This document shows, piece by piece, positions 11,600 to 24,900 of a stretch of 64,000 bases of DNA. Origin of the DNA: Basidiobolus meristosporus CBS 931.73 (Eukaryota; Basidiobolomycota; Basidiobolomycetes; Basidiobolales; Basidiobolaceae). The notes below the pieces were generated by a model. It was not told the DNA's origin and ran no database searches. It saw nothing but the letters and a program-made list of their open reading frames with translations. Location: positions 57,075 through 121,074 of the forward strand of contig MCFE01000234.1 of the NCBI GenBank assembly GCA_002104905.1, given 5' to 3'. The stretch's first letter is position 1; every line of letters starts with the position of its first letter. A program made the translations under genes and the position numbers.

Positions 11600-12640
11600 C
11601 TTGGTAGAGCTTTTCTTTTAAAGATTAGTTGATTGTTGCACCCAACCCAACTTTGCTTTACTTAACTAATTAACCATGCATTGGGGCTGCTTAGCTTCCT
11701 AATGCCATAAACATTGGTGTCTCCATGTGCACATCTGCTCTCAGTATTATCCAGCTCTTCCTGGCTGCCCTCCATGTGCCAACTGATCACCTCCATGATG
11801 GACTTGAAGGTAATATTCATGATGAGATTGGGATATGGTAACATCAGCAACTTGACTTGTCTTGCTATCTTTCCACACTTCTGCTCCATAGGAAACACCC
11901 AAAAGGTGAAGCAAGGCCCAATATCCCTATTGGAAGTTATTGTGATGATCCCATCAAAGGGCCATAACAAGTTCTGCATCCCATGACTAAGAGGTATTGA
12001 TCCCATGAGGATACAGCGCAAAGAGAATTGCTAAACAATTGGACCCTAGATTTCACAAAAAACATGGTCAATATTTTTCATTGCAACAATACAAAAGTTG
12101 CTTTGGATTGGTTTTCTGCCAATTTTGTCACTTTCTGATCCCAAACACTCTATCACCTCCAAATTTTGTGTGCATTAATTAGCCATTGTCTCTTTTCCAC
12201 ACTCCTTACTTCATGACTCAACCTTTTCTCTTACTTTACATGCATGCAAATTGATTTACTTCATCTGAAACTCCACTTGTACCTCAATTGCTGATTGTAT
12301 TGACCTATACAAGTCCCTATACCCTATGCTGATATTAAACCCAACCCAACACTCAGCAAGCAACTCCATTAAAATCCACCACTCAATAAGCATTTCTGCC
12401 ATAACACTCTGTTTCCATGGTTTTGGCATGACCCCTACAGTGGTATGCCACTGTTCATTCACTGGTTCCCATATGTCCTGGTCTTCAGCCAGCACTGCAA
12501 GTTCTAGCACCTCATCTGCTAATCTTTGCAATAAATCCATGCAATATTCAAGTGCATTTTCTTGAGCACTGCTCTTGAAGTAGTGCTGCAACCTCTTGGT
12601 GTGCCCACTTATGTTCTAAGATTTCACTGAAGGCATTATA
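11600..12640 (-). pseudogene. Tnp2-element remnant (transposase 3' part plus adjoining accessory ORF, inverted)
   Basis: 11662-12021 on the minus strand matches the C-terminal stretch of copy 1 (MEGSQEELDNTE motif). 12256-12640 carries the accessory ORF end (LLQRLADEVLELAVLAEDQD) on the minus strand. This arrangement differs from the divergent one at 3.5-9.4 kb, so rearrangement or nested insertion has occurred. Frames are broken. Confidence 0.45.
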
Positions 12641-13081
12641 ATAATCTTTTGAGTTCTTGATGCTTTTACTTTGTCTCTCAGTGGGATCTCCACTCTGTCA
12701 ACTATGAAAGACATGGAGGCAGTGGTTGAAAAATTGCCTTTCTCTGCAAAGTTTATTGCCTCACTGGAGTATGGCTTGACTGTCTGTGGTTCAAGCTCTT
12801 GTGGAAAAAGCTGCTTTCTAGCTGTTAGCCAGGAAAAGCTGGAAAATACTGAGGATAGATGTGCACATGGAGAAACCTATGCCTATGGCATTAAGAAGCT
12901 AACCCTACGTTGCTCCAATTCTTAGGTAATCAGTTAAGAAATGAAAAGTTGGGTTGGTGCAACAAGCAACTAATTTTTATTACAAAGATTCTACCAAGGT
13001 ATGCCAGAATTCTCTGGTCACAAGCCAATTTCTACACCATTCAATATAGAATTCACACAAACAAAAGCTAGAACACACCAA

Positions 13082-14152
13082 TGTGGTGGTGTATAGGTCC
13101 AAGGGAGAGATACGTCCAACACTTCTCAAGTGTTTTGTGTGTGGGGTGTTCACTGGGTGCAATAACCTCTGGCAAAAGCTTGCTAGGAATACTTGGGTTC
13201 TGTCTCTAATCTAATGTGAAGGGGAATAAAGCCACAAGCTTGTCAAGGGAAAACTATTGAGCTACAATCCCCAACTTAGTTGGCGTCTTAACAAAAGTAT
13301 GTGCTGGGTTCAGCGTCCTTTGAGATGACAATGTACTAAAGCTTCCAAAGTCAAAACAACTGTAAACTCCACCAGCAGGGACTTGATAAGAATGCAGCTT
13401 TGGTCAATAGTTACAAAGACAGAAAAGTATCTTTGCCTGTACAAGAACAAACTTGGGAAAGAATCAAATATAATAAAAGATACCTACTCTGAGTATTCCT
13501 CACAAGTAGTGCCTCCAAGGTCAGTTGGCTGTCAGCGCGGTTTCCTGGGAGTGTCCTGTGGTCTAGGGTTGGAAGTTCAGGTAGCAGCAGGTAGCAGTGA
13601 TCACACTAATCAACAAGTCGGTATATTGATAAAAGGGATGATGATTTATTGTTGAGGGATAGCCTCCCTTATATACTTTTCTCACTGGCTAAGTGATTAC
13701 TAATCATGGTGTTCCAGAAGGTTCCGGAGATCAATAGAAATCTTAATGACATCAGAATGACCTAAGAATGTTCTAAGTAGGTGCCGGAAGGTTCTAAGAG
13801 GCACAGCACATCCAACCAATCAGGAATCAGTATTCTGAAACCTGTGTAACATGGGGATACCATATATGGTATGGAAATGGTAGGCATGGTGACACGGGCT
13901 GATCATGTGTCATGGGTACTGGCATGGGTACTTGCCTAATATTGAAGTACTTATAGCTAGTAATCTTACATAAAGTGAGGGTTAACTTATGCAATAAGGT
14001 AAGCAGGTGTGATAGTCAACCGGCTTATGGGATAGTACTGATTGGGTAAGACAAATGGGATAAAACTAAAATAAGTGTAGTAGAGACATAGGGAAGTAGA
14101 AAATAAGGGAATGAGCACATCTGTCAGTGGGTGTCACTGTCACCCCACTACA
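13082..14152. repeat. Solo-LTR-like repeat, family A copy 2 (1071 bp)
   Basis: It has TGTGGTGGTGTA and CCCCACTACA termini like 24-1816, and the length agrees once the foldback insertion is removed from that copy. It interrupts a sequence that is continuous at 10970-11040 and 3480-3535 (inverted). Flanking CCAA and CCGA could be a diverged 4-bp duplication. Confidence 0.55.
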
Positions 14153-15280
14153 CCGATAAGGGGGACTAGAGTCCAGCAGGGACAAGGAATATATTGGCTA
14201 AATACCAAAATGCTCCTTGTCAATATTCAGGAGATATTCATGGTAGAAGTGGCGCAACCAAGCATATGTTTGCAAGATGTATATGTTAGCAGTAATACAA
14301 GGTATATGACAACCTGGCAAGTATCACACTAAAAAGCAGCAAGGTCAATATCATAGAAGTATGCCAATTGTAACAGGTGTGTGTTTGTAGAGGTTAGTAA
14401 GCAGGAGGCCATGTTGACCTTTGACTCAAGCTATATGTGGGATACCCAAGGTAGTAGTGGGCAGGCAAATCAAGTGGTGTAATTCTACAGCTGAATATAT
14501 GAATTACACAAGAGGAGTTTGAAAAAGCAAATACTATTTGGTTAATTGGTACAGTAGCATTATACAGAACTAGCTGTAGTTCACCATACTGCCATGATAA
14601 TGCCATCAGAGGCTCACAAAGAGGCTGTCAAGACATCTTCATGCTTTTTGCAAGATAAGGCAATTGGATATACTGGCTAGTTAGATCCACTCAAAAAGTT
14701 GTAAAGCACACCTACACTGCAATAATGCCATGCCACCCTTGGCAAGACACTATACAAACACTGTTATATTCCTCAACTTAATTTTGTTGTAAAATTAGCA
14801 AAACACTGTTGTGATCCTGTTGTAAGATTTTGTAGATGGTCTTTAATTCCAAGCTGCGGGTACTATACCCTATGAAAAATTCCAAACTTGGAATTCATAT
14901 GATTTTTAGCTGGTATTCTGCTGGTATTCTGATGGTATTTTGCCAATATTCAGCTGGTGTTTTAAGTTCAAAATTTCAATTGCAATTTCTAGTGGAAGTA
15001 ATGGGCAGCTAATTACAAAATTTGGGATGGATGCTAGTTTGCCTAGTCTCTTCCTGGAGAACTTGTTTGCTTGCCTTCCCATCAGCTCAGAACAGAGATA
15101 TTGAGGGTTGTCAATTTTGAGGAACCTGGAATTCAGCTGATACTTTGATGGTATTCTGCTGGCCTTTTCTCAATTTTTTTTCTGAGGGATAGCAGTCTCA
15201 CAATAGAATCTTATCAGCTGATCTGGATTGGATCCACCTTCAGTACCAACTTATTTTTTATAGGGAATTTAGCACACACT
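14153..15280. repeat. Transposon-derived repeat, inverted relative of 2194-3360
   Basis: Blocks of 2194-3360 recur here in reverse order and opposite orientation, including the CTTGATTTGCCT and AAAACACTGTTGTGATCC regions. No gene is seen. Confidence 0.5.
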
Positions 15281-15284
15281 CAGC

Positions 15285-16800
15285 AAGATGGAGTAGACAA
15301 TGGATACAGTGACAGCAGAGATTTATGTGTTCAGCTTGATGTTTGTACTATAGCAGCTCAAATCTGGTCACAAACTCTTTACACAAAAGCTGCAGATACA
15401 TCAAATTGGCATTGGTGACCTGCTCATGGATAAATATTCCTACAATGCCCATATATGACTTCTTATGCTTCCAATGTACTCTTGGTAGAAATGGCTCCAG
15501 AAGGCCACTTTGATAAATACATATCCAGTTCATCTGGTCCTTGCACTTGTGTTGTTGCATATGCATCTGAATGTTGATTAGTGCCTATGAGAAGTACTTA
15601 GGGTAGCCAATACTCTGCAATATCTTGCCAATTCTTTCAAATATCTTTATATCTCAAAGGGCTTATTTAGCTTGAAATACCCCATATACAACTTGGTCAT
15701 CAGTATAGGGATATTGTCTTAGAAGTAAGTGCTTTGCTCCCAGTGGAAGCTTTTGCTCCAACAGATACCCTCTATTTTGAGTATCTGCAGTTTTCAATTG
15801 AATCTGTGTTCTGGTTGATGACTTATAGCTTGCCAACTTTGCTTCAGTTGCATGCTTACTTTTGCACATTCTCTTTCAGGTAAGATGATATTCTTAGTGT
15901 TGGTGTTGGGGTAATAGTAATGTGTGTGAGTTATGGATCAAGACCCCTGGATTTCACATATTTGACAACAATACTATCCATTGTGCCCAGAAAAGCTGGC
16001 TGTCTTGCTGATGACTGGGGTATCTGCAATGCAGATAATAATATGTGCTTTGACATGGTGGCCATTAACTTATATCTTGCTGGAAAGTATACAAAGCTCA
16101 TCCAGCAATGGATACAGGTAGGTATCCAGATTGGATGGGGATTTAGGCCCAGATACCAGTGATACTACCATCAAATTTCTGCTCTGGTACCATAAGATAG
16201 ATGGAATATTCAGGTTGATGAGAATCAGTGCCCAGTAGGACTAGCTGGTGGCATACCTGTTTGATGAGAATCAACCAAGTACCAAGGCAAAGGCATGGTC
16301 ATATATACCTTTAAAGTAGCTCTTAGCTCTTAGCTGTTTGTAATGTTTGCCATCAAATATATTGGATATGTGTGCACTTGATTGATACTGAGTGAAGTAC
16401 TTTGTAGCTTCACAATATTTGTTGGACTGCATGAGCTTCTATAGACAGGGTATTACTAGAATATATCCGGAGTGTGAACAATGTTTCCCCTAATGGTAGT
16501 GGATTCCTGACAAGAGGGACACCTTGCAATGGTTGCATTTTCAGATGGGAATGCCATGCAACTGTTGACACATGCTGGTATCCAGACAGTCTCTGGGTGA
16601 TATGTTGCCAGCTGCATGACATTTTTCATTTATACTATGTACATGGTAAGTTGCATCCTGTGATGATCTTGGCAAGTAGTAGTAGTAGTCAGTCCCCAAA
16701 GCCCGCATTACTGATATTAGTTGAAACACACCACTTCTTGAGCCTCAACAATGCATCATTTACTAGTAGATGGATTAATGGGCTCACTTGACTACATAAA
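15285..16800 (-). pseudogene. Decayed Tnp2-domain transposase, copy 2
   Basis: The minus-strand fragment MHMQQHKCKDQMNWICIY at about 15560 matches copy 1. Blocks equivalent to the DTPAIRKIAGF region (about 16000) and the Tnp2 core follow to about 16790. There is no LTR insertion at 16021, so this copy supplies the empty site for the family B LTR at 4656. Multiple stops break the frame. Confidence 0.55.
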
Positions 16801-18340
16801 GTGTCCTTGACATTTTTTTGACAGGTGATGTCTTATTGTATATGGGATCTTGCCAGGCTTGTGCAGGGTACTGTTGTTAAGGGAGATAGGCTCCCAATCC
16901 ACCAGTGAGCCTGCTTCTTCAGAGCTATCACTCTGTAGGCCATATTCAGAAAGCAGGGGTGATACTAATGGTGTCACAAGCTCACCTGACTCAGTTTGAG
17001 CATGATGGCATTTAAGGCCAGGTGCTGTCAAAGAAGTATCAAGTGGCTGGCAAGATATTGTAGTTACAGCAGTGACTGGTGAATGGTCAAATATTTGATA
17101 TATTAGTAGAGCTAAGTGGCTTCCAAGGGCAACATTCACAGGACTCATCTAGGCAACAGTTCCAAAGTATCAGACAGAAGGTAAGTGAATATCTTGAGGA
17201 ACTCAAAGGTGAGCATCAAGAGGAAGAATACAGACCACAAGCAACAGCATCCAGATTGTGCCAGCACACCTTGCTGGATTCCTTATCATCCCTTGCAGCT
17301 TCAGCATATTGGCACACATCAGTTCAAACTATACCAACACCCTTCATAAGAGCACCATTCATCTAGGCAATATGAGTCAGGTCAACATGTGAGCTTCAGA
17401 GTCATAATCTAAACAATGAATTTTTTTTGAGATCCAAATTGAGCCATTGCAAATCAGTGATCACTAACTTTTTGATACAAGTAACATCAAGGTTGTCCCA
17501 TATTTGAGACACAACCACTAAAAAAAAATGCCCTGCATATATACATCATCTGTAACACCAGTGCAGCTATTGAATCTGTTTTGCCCCTATCTGATTGGTT
17601 CATGCTAGCTATGACACCTTGTCCAATTCATAGGACCAGGGATTTGCTTACTCAATGGGCAAAATGGGATATTTGAGGGCAAATCAGGTAGCTTGTGTAT
17701 TTGTCAAAGAGCCAATTGGGGGCTGGCAACTTCAGGATACTTTTGGAGCAATTAGCCACTGGGATACTAACTAATTGTAGTGATGGTAGCCAAAATGGAA
17801 AGTATAAGTGTATTTAAGTGTGATATGCATTTATTTCCATTTGAATTAAATAAACATATCTAAATACCAAATTTTATCTACCGTAATAGCAGTATCTGAT
17901 GGTGTATGTGATGCAAACATTACAAGTTGGCACAATGATCCATGTTAACCTCATTGTATCAGATTGTGCCATAGTGTGCAAGACTATCCCACATGGTGCA
18001 GAATTGCCCAAGAGCAATTCTGCCTACTAGTTGCTACAATATTGTGCCCAATTGCTCTTAAGGACCGCAGATTGTGCTGCTTGCCCTGGCATGGTGCAAT
18101 AGAACAAGTCTACAGTGTAGTTCCACTCAAGTTGCAATCAGCTAAAGTAGCAGTGTAAAACCTAGCATTGATAAAAACCACTGGCTACCTCAGGAGCCCC
18201 TCACAACATGGGCTGAGAGCTTGAAACAATCAGGAAAGAAGCTTCAGATTGCCTACTGAGTTCCAGCAGGGCCAAGCAGGCCAATTCAAATGCATTAGAG
18301 CAGCATTAATCAAGGAGAAAATGTAGTTCAATACAAAAAG
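16801..18340. other. No confident gene; transposon-derived sequence
   Basis: 16801-17370 continues the Tnp2-element homology (compare 6580-7140 and 44490-45060). The remainder is AT-rich, with a short stretch ending AACAAGTCT at 18108 that resembles one foldback terminus without a recognisable partner. I see no supported gene. Confidence 0.5.
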
Positions 18341-19380
18341 TGTGGTAATGGAAAGTATTCCATTACTACAATATCTCTAAACCAATATTGCACTCATTTC
18401 TTTATTTTGCTTTTTGCTATTGTAGCACACAGGTGAAAGATCAAGAATTTACAACTTTGGAGGTCAAATGCCCCAGACCCTGGCAAGCAATTCACCCAAG
18501 AATATTATATACTACAGAACACATAGTAGCCAACACATGTTTCAAATTACAGCTCATTTGAAGCAGTACTTAAGGAGTTATGACCAAAAGAGTCCAACTA
18601 TTTTATATACTATGCCTTATTGCTAGGATTACTATGGTGACTTAGATCTTGTGTAACTTTGGAACTAGCCAATCAAATCACGTGATAATTTCACAAGTGC
18701 TGCGCCCATGTCTGAGCTGCACCACTGCAAACTTTTAGCCTTGTATTGCATGTATTGCTTGTGCAATTTCCCAAGAACTTTGATCCTTCAGAATTTTTAT
18801 ATATATGACTTCCCCAGCTGAAAAAATAAGGGAGCCGCTCTTTCCAGAATCCCCACACTACAATTACAAGTTTAAGGGTTATAATACTTCCCCTGCATCA
18901 CTTGCACTGTTGAGTATTATGACTTTGATTGGTACTACATCAGTAAAATGGCTGCAAAGCTCACAAGCATCCAATCTAAGTTCTACAAGAAACTACCACT
19001 TTTCTGTTGGAAAAGTTCCCTCTAGGAAACCCCTTTACTCTAAAGACACCCCTTTAGGTTAACAGGGAGTTCAGAATTTGCATATTAAGAAATATTTTTT
19101 TAGAAAGGAAAGTGACTTCCAAATAAGGAAAAGCTACTATAAAAGTAAACAAGCCCATTGGTTGACAGAAGGTCAGAACACTGCTGTAGAAGTGATAAAC
19201 ACTGCCTACAGTATATTTTGAGCTAAAGATTGGGGAAACTAGTGAAAGTTATATCTTCTATCAGTATATCAAACTCCCAATAAACTATTTCAGTATTAGT
19301 ATACTGGAAGTTGTTGTATATTGTTGATTAGCCTCTACATTGTAGAACAAGCCCCAAACTAATCATAATACAACACAACA
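18341..19380. mobile_element. Solo LTR, family B copy 3 (1040 bp)
   Basis: It has the same termini and internal landmarks as 4656-5805. The flanks AAAG and GAAG would be a diverged 4-bp duplication. The sequence before and after joins to match the uninterrupted 7650-7675 (CATTACAGGAAGCACTCAGAC). Confidence 0.75.
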
Positions 19381-19647
19381 GAAGCACTCAGACAAAGTAG
19401 CAGTGAAAGATCTGGCAGTCAAGAAGGAAAAGGTAAAAGGAAAAAAGTCTACCAAGGCCAGTGATATGCAAGGGTAAGACAAAAGCTGCAGTTCTTGCTA
19501 ATTAATACCATGAGCCTGGAACAGGCTGAATCCCATTATAACCAAGAAGAATTACCAACAAGAAAGCAGCTGTTTTCACAAGAGTTGGAAGTGCAGCTAG
19601 TTAAGCTACACTCCAGTGAGGTAGATGAGTTTGCATAGAAAGGCAAT

Positions 19648-20004
19648 TTGTCTACTGCAACCTCCATGTCCTCCATTGCTGACAGAGTGGAGATCCCACT
19701 GGCAGACAAAGTAAAAGCATCAAGAACTCAAACAGTTATCACAATGCCTTCAGTAGAATTTTGGAACATTAAATGGCACACTAAGTGGGTGCAGCACTTC
19801 TTCAAGAGCAGTGGTCAAGAAAACACTCTGGAATATTGTAAGAATTTACTGCAAAGACTGGCAGATGAGGTGCTAGACCTTGCAGTACTGGCTGAAGACC
19901 AGGATGTATGGGAACCAGTGGATGAACTGTGGTATAAGGCTGTAGGGTTAATGCCAAAGTCATGGAAAAGAGCATTACAGCACAAATACTTAATGAGTGG
20001 CTGA
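19648..20004 (+). CDS. Best preserved copy of the transposon accessory ORF C-terminal region (118 aa, repeated family)
   Basis: This open frame of 118 residues includes RVEIPLADKVKASRTQTVIT and LLQRLADEVLDLAVLAEDQD. Diverged copies occur at 9065-9361 (+), 12256-12640 (-) and 46740-47090 (+), always near Tnp2 remnants, so it belongs to the repeated element rather than to a host gene. It is probably the 3' part of a longer protein whose 5' part lies before the family B LTR at 18341. I recognise no domain. Predicted helices rich in Leu/Glu/Asp are the only visible character. Confidence 0.3.
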   Translation: MSTATSMSSIADRVEIPLADKVKASRTQTVITMPSVEFWNIKWHTKWVQHFFKSSGQENTLEYCKNLLQRLADEVLDLAVLAEDQDVWEPVDELWYKAVGLMPKSWKRALQHKYLMSG

Positions 20005-21634
20005 TCTTAATGGAGTTACTTGTTAGATGCAGGGTTGGGCTTAATGTTAGTAGAGTGTATAGAGACTTGCATAGGTCAGGACAGTTGGCAATTCAGGTAC
20101 AATCAAAGCTACAATGGAAATAAATTAATTTTTATGCATTCAAAGTAAGAGAAATGGTTAAGGCATGAAGTACAGAGTGAGAAAAGAGGCAATAGCCAAT
20201 CAATGCAAACAAATGTAGGAGGTGATAGAGTGTCTGGAATCAAAAAGTGAGAATATTGGCCGAAAACCAATCAAATGCCACTTTTTTAATGTTGTGATGC
20301 GGAGTTTTGCCCAAGTTTTTTGTGAAATCTGGGGTGCCATTATCTTTGAACAGTCTTTGCATGTTGTCCTGAATGGATCAATATCTCTTAGTCACATGGC
20401 TTTAAATTTGTGAGTGTCTTTTAAAGGGATCATCACAATAATTTCTCATAGAGTAGACAAGTATTGAAGTCAAATATGAGCTCACAGTGAGGAGATTTGA
20501 TGAGGAAGCTGTACACAATTTGCACAGTACAGACAGGATGCATTGCTATGTGCCTCAACTTTGATAACCAAGGAGATTTGGAATGAGCCTTTGCCCCAAA
20601 TGAGACCCTATACATGAGTGCCATGCTCTGGGTCAATGTGTGTTGCATCAGCACAAGTAGCTCAGAGCAAAACAACCAGAACCTGCCAAGCTGCTTATTA
20701 GACATGAGTCCATTAGAGCAGGCCAAGTGGCATCAACAAGTGGCATTGCATTGAACTCAGCCAAGGGTCATGCCAGCACATAAAGTTGTGGCTGCACATG
20801 CTGTTGTACCTGACCATCATCAAGTTACTTCTGGTTAGCTGATTGACAATGACCAACTGGAAGTGCCACTTCAGACAAGTTCTGTAACATCATCTGGAGC
20901 AATTCAGTGTGGCCAAGCTCCATCACTACCCTCATCAATTAGGAGGCCAAATACTTACTACAAGTACACAAGTAGCCAAGATGATAGTCAAAAAGGAAGT
21001 AGTTTAGTGGTGCAGAGTAAATCACTACCAAATGCTTCAGTATCAATCCCTGTGAGAATAAAACCTGGGAGAAGATAATGCAATTGTGTTGAATTGCTAT
21101 CATTTGTCAGGATCCTAACAGCCCATATTCCATTGTCAGCCTACCTTTGGACTATTTCATTAACTAAGTGTTAACATAAATGCAGAATTGGGTATTGCCA
21201 CTTCCATGTTGACTCACCAGGTGGGGTTTTTAACATACCAACATATTGTGGAATAGTGCAGAAAATGTTTCTTAGAATGGATTTCTTTCTTTCTATGGCT
21301 AGCTTAGTATCCAATTTGACTGATTGAAAATGTGACTGAAATGTTGGGGTTGACTCCTTTTCTTCTGGTTGGGGTGAGATAATATCTGGAATCCTATTCA
21401 TTAGGGGTGGCTGAGACTTAGTGATTCCAGGATAGGAAATAAGTAGTTTGTGGCTTCTTTGAGGTGTTTCCTCACTTGTTTGACTTTTTGGTGATGCCTT
21501 TGCATTCACTGATGAAATGATAGCATTTTCCATGAAGCTCACATTACTTGTGGCAGTTGACCTCTTCTTGGTCACAGGACTGGCCTTCTTTCCAGTTATT
21601 GCAGGATTTTAGTGCAGTAAATTAACTAAGTTGC
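20005..21634. other. Transposon-derived and unassigned sequence
   Basis: 20005-20460 matches 9550-10000. A minus-strand open frame at 21171-21575 encodes a Ser/Thr/Lys-rich, low-complexity 134-residue peptide that I do not recognise. It ends next to the copia LTR at 21635 and could be a remnant interrupted by it, or chance. No supported gene. Confidence 0.4.
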
Positions 21635-21914
21635 TGTTGTAGGAGTCTTGGAGATTTTGGAAGTGACTGGGAGGACAAGTAAATTATATAGTTTTCACTT
21701 AATGATTCATTGAATATAAAAGTAGTATTTACACTTTTACATGGTCTTGGCATAACAAACACATAAAATAGCTTAAAAAAGGTCCCAAGAACCGGTAAGT
21801 ATTTTAAGTAAGTCCCAACAAGGCATTTGGTCAGTATTCTCTAGGATTTGAAGACAATAATCTAAGTGACTTAGTTAGGTGAAAATTTAGGTGGAGTTAC
21901 AAACTTTTAAAACA
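21635..21914 (-). repeat. 3' LTR of the Ty1/copia element
   Basis: It reads TGTTGTAGGAGTCTTGGAG at the left and TTTTAAAACA at the right on the plus strand, the inverse of TGTTTT...CAACA. It matches 26500-26848 but lacks about 70 bp in the middle. A purine-rich GAGTGGGAG directly precedes it in element orientation, as expected for a polypurine tract. Confidence 0.75.
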
Positions 21915-21925
21915 CTCCCACTCAG

Positions 21926-24900
21926 CTAAATGTTCATTCTGACTATTCCTAATTTTGACCTAAGATATTCAAACTTGTCTCTATCAAATGGTTTGGTAAA
22001 TATTTCTGCAATCATTTCATCTGAAGGACAGTAAACCAAGCTAACTAAGTTATTCTCTATTGCTTCACATATGAAATGATGTCTAATATCTATGTGCTTA
22101 GTTCTAGCATGAAAAGTTGGATTTCTACCTAATTGTATGCATCCTTGATCATCTTGAAATAAAGTAGTATGCGTCTTTTGTCACAGGCCTAAATCTGTAA
22201 AAAGCTTTCTTAACCACATTGCATCTTTTGTAGCTTCACAGGCTGCTATATATTCTGCCTCTGTGGTAGAAAGTGCAGTGGTTGGCTGGTTTCTTGAATT
22301 CCATGAAATTGCTCCTTATCAGTAAAGAAAGGTGTATCCTGTAGCAGATCTTTTGTTATGTAAATTTTGTTCCCAATCAGCATCAGAGTATCCCACAAGA
22401 TCCTGTTCTTAATCCTTATAAGTGTATCTTAAGCAGATATCATTGGTTCTGTTTAGGTATCTAAAAATCTGCTTAACTGCTGCAATATGATTAGATCTTT
22501 AGTTCTGATTATGCTTGCTGACAACTCCCACTGAGTATGAGATATCTGGACATGTTCTAAGCATGATATACATCAGACTGCCAACCATAGATTGATAAGG
22601 AAAGTCAAGGCATTCAGATGGCACCAAGCTCTCTTGATTTGGTTGAGTTTTGACCAAATTAAGGTTTGTCTTTATTGAGGTAGCTGCTGGTTTACAGTCT
22701 TCTATTTGGTACTTCTTTAGTTTAACTTGAATATACTTGGACTGGCTTTAGGTAATAGTCTGGGTACTTCTGCCACTGGAGAACTTAATCCCTAAGTAGT
22801 AACTGAGTTCTCCTAGATCAGACATCTTGAACTCCTTTGATAGACTGGATTTAGTCTCTTCCAATGTTTCTAGGTTATTGGGGTCTATAATAAGATCATC
22901 CACATATCAAACTAATAGAACTGAATTTGCTCTATCTGGCTTATAGTATATACTATAGGCAGCTTTACTCCTTTCAAAACTCAAAGATTCTAAATAAGAA
23001 TCTATCATGCAATTCCAGGCTCTTGGTGATTGTTTAAGACCATAGAGAGACTTTTTAAGCTTGCAGACCAAATAAGGGCTAGCTTGGTCAGCAAACCCAT
23101 CAGGCTGGACAATATACATGTCCTCATCAAGTTCTCCATTCAACATGCAGCTTTTATATCCATTTAATAGACTTGTTCTGTTGGATAGTACCACATTGAG
23201 CCATGAGTGACAAATGATGCCATAGTGTGCCAGGGAGGCCCAGTGAATCTATACTTGGCCACAGAGAGTGAAGCATAGCTCTGCATCTGCATGCAAAGCA
23301 GCCCCTTTGCTTCACGCATTGTGTTAGAGAAAATCCATTTTTGACCCTTTTTTTTAGGTCAATGTTGTGAAGGATTTGCAAGAGCATAAAAGGATTGAAG
23401 ATACACATCTGGTACTCAACACCTATGGCACTCTGAATCTAGCTCCTGTGGCTTGTAACATGGCACAAAAATGTGTGGCTCTATCTTGGTCCACTGGTAC
23501 TATCTGGTACTATATTTAATTATTAGCCCTAAAGTAAGATCTATACAAAGCACTTTAGTGCCAGATAGTACCAGTGGACCAAGATAGAGCCATGCATTTT
23601 TGTGCCATGTTACAAGCCACAGGAGCTAGATTCAGAGTGCCATAGGTGTTGAGTACCAGATACATGTCTTGAGTTCTTCTGTGTTCTTACACATCCTGCA
23701 CATCATTGATCCACAAAATAACATCAAAAAATGGATTTTCTCCTGCATCATAGGTGAAACACAGGGGCTGCTTTGCATGCAGATGCAGAGCTATGTCTCA
23801 CACTCTGTGGCAAAGTATAGGCTCACTTGGCCTCTCTGGCGCACTGTGGCATCTTTTGGCACTCATGGCTCAATGCAGCACTATCCAACAGGACAAGTCT
23901 AATGAGTAAAAAACTCATATTTGGCTGCCATAACCTATATTAATCTGATGGAATTGAACTTGGCTACCGGTGCAAAGGTCTCAGTATAGTCAAGTCCTTT
24001 TGTTTGATAGTATGCTATGGCCACAAGTCTTGCTTTGTACCTTTCAATTGTACCAACAGCCTTGTATTTTGTCTTGAAGACCCATATGCATGCAATTGAT
24101 ATTTGGTTGATAGGTAATTTGACCAAGTCCCAAGTGTGATTCACCATAAGGGCCTGATATTCCTCAGTCATTGCAGATCTCCAAAACTTTGTCTGAGGGC
24201 TATTTGGGGCCTCTTTAACAGTCTGGGGCTCATCAATATGGACTGAATAGGCATAGGCAAGCTTGTACCCTCATTGATATAGTAATTTGGGCTATTTCTT
24301 GTCCAATTCAATCTCCAGGCTTTTGAAACTGGAATGATCACTTCTGGAATATTCCTGGGCACTGCTTCAGGCTGAACCACAGTTGAAGAGTCCTCTGGAG
24401 TGAAAAATTTCATTGTTTTGCTCTGAGTCAGTCCTGACAGTTGGTGGACTTGAAACCAGATTTTTGTCATCATCTTGTGTCATATTTGGCAAACATTTTG
24501 AATATTCATCAAACAACACATCCATGAGCTTGATCAGCTTCTTTGCTTGGGTATTGTAGAGTTTGTATGCTTTACGCTCTTTGCAGTAGCCTCAAAATAT
24601 GCACTTTATACTTTTTGGCTTAAATATTGACTGATCTCTGGACAGTTTCTTGGCATATGCTGTACACCCAAATATTCTTAGATGTTCTGCACTTGGTCTG
24701 TATCAATACCATGCTTCAACTGAGGTAGAATCACAAAGTATTCTGTTATAAATCCTATTTTTAAGGTTTGCAGCTGTGGCAACTGATTCTGCCCAAAAAT
24801 TGTAGGATAATTTTTAATCATGGATCATAGATCTTACCATATTGGTTATTAGTCTGTTTGCGCATTCTGCTACTCTGCTTTACTGCGGGGAGTATAGTAC

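Noticed and set aside
1-14152. Family A repeats at 24 and 13082 as the two LTRs of one 14-kb retrotransposon
   Set aside because: The sequence between them is Tnp2 remnants and other insertions without gag-pol. Each copy has its own candidate flanking duplication, so two solo insertions are more likely.
18087-18108. Right end of a further foldback or MITE element (GCAATAGAACAAGTCT)
   Set aside because: No matching left terminus or target duplication could be found nearby.
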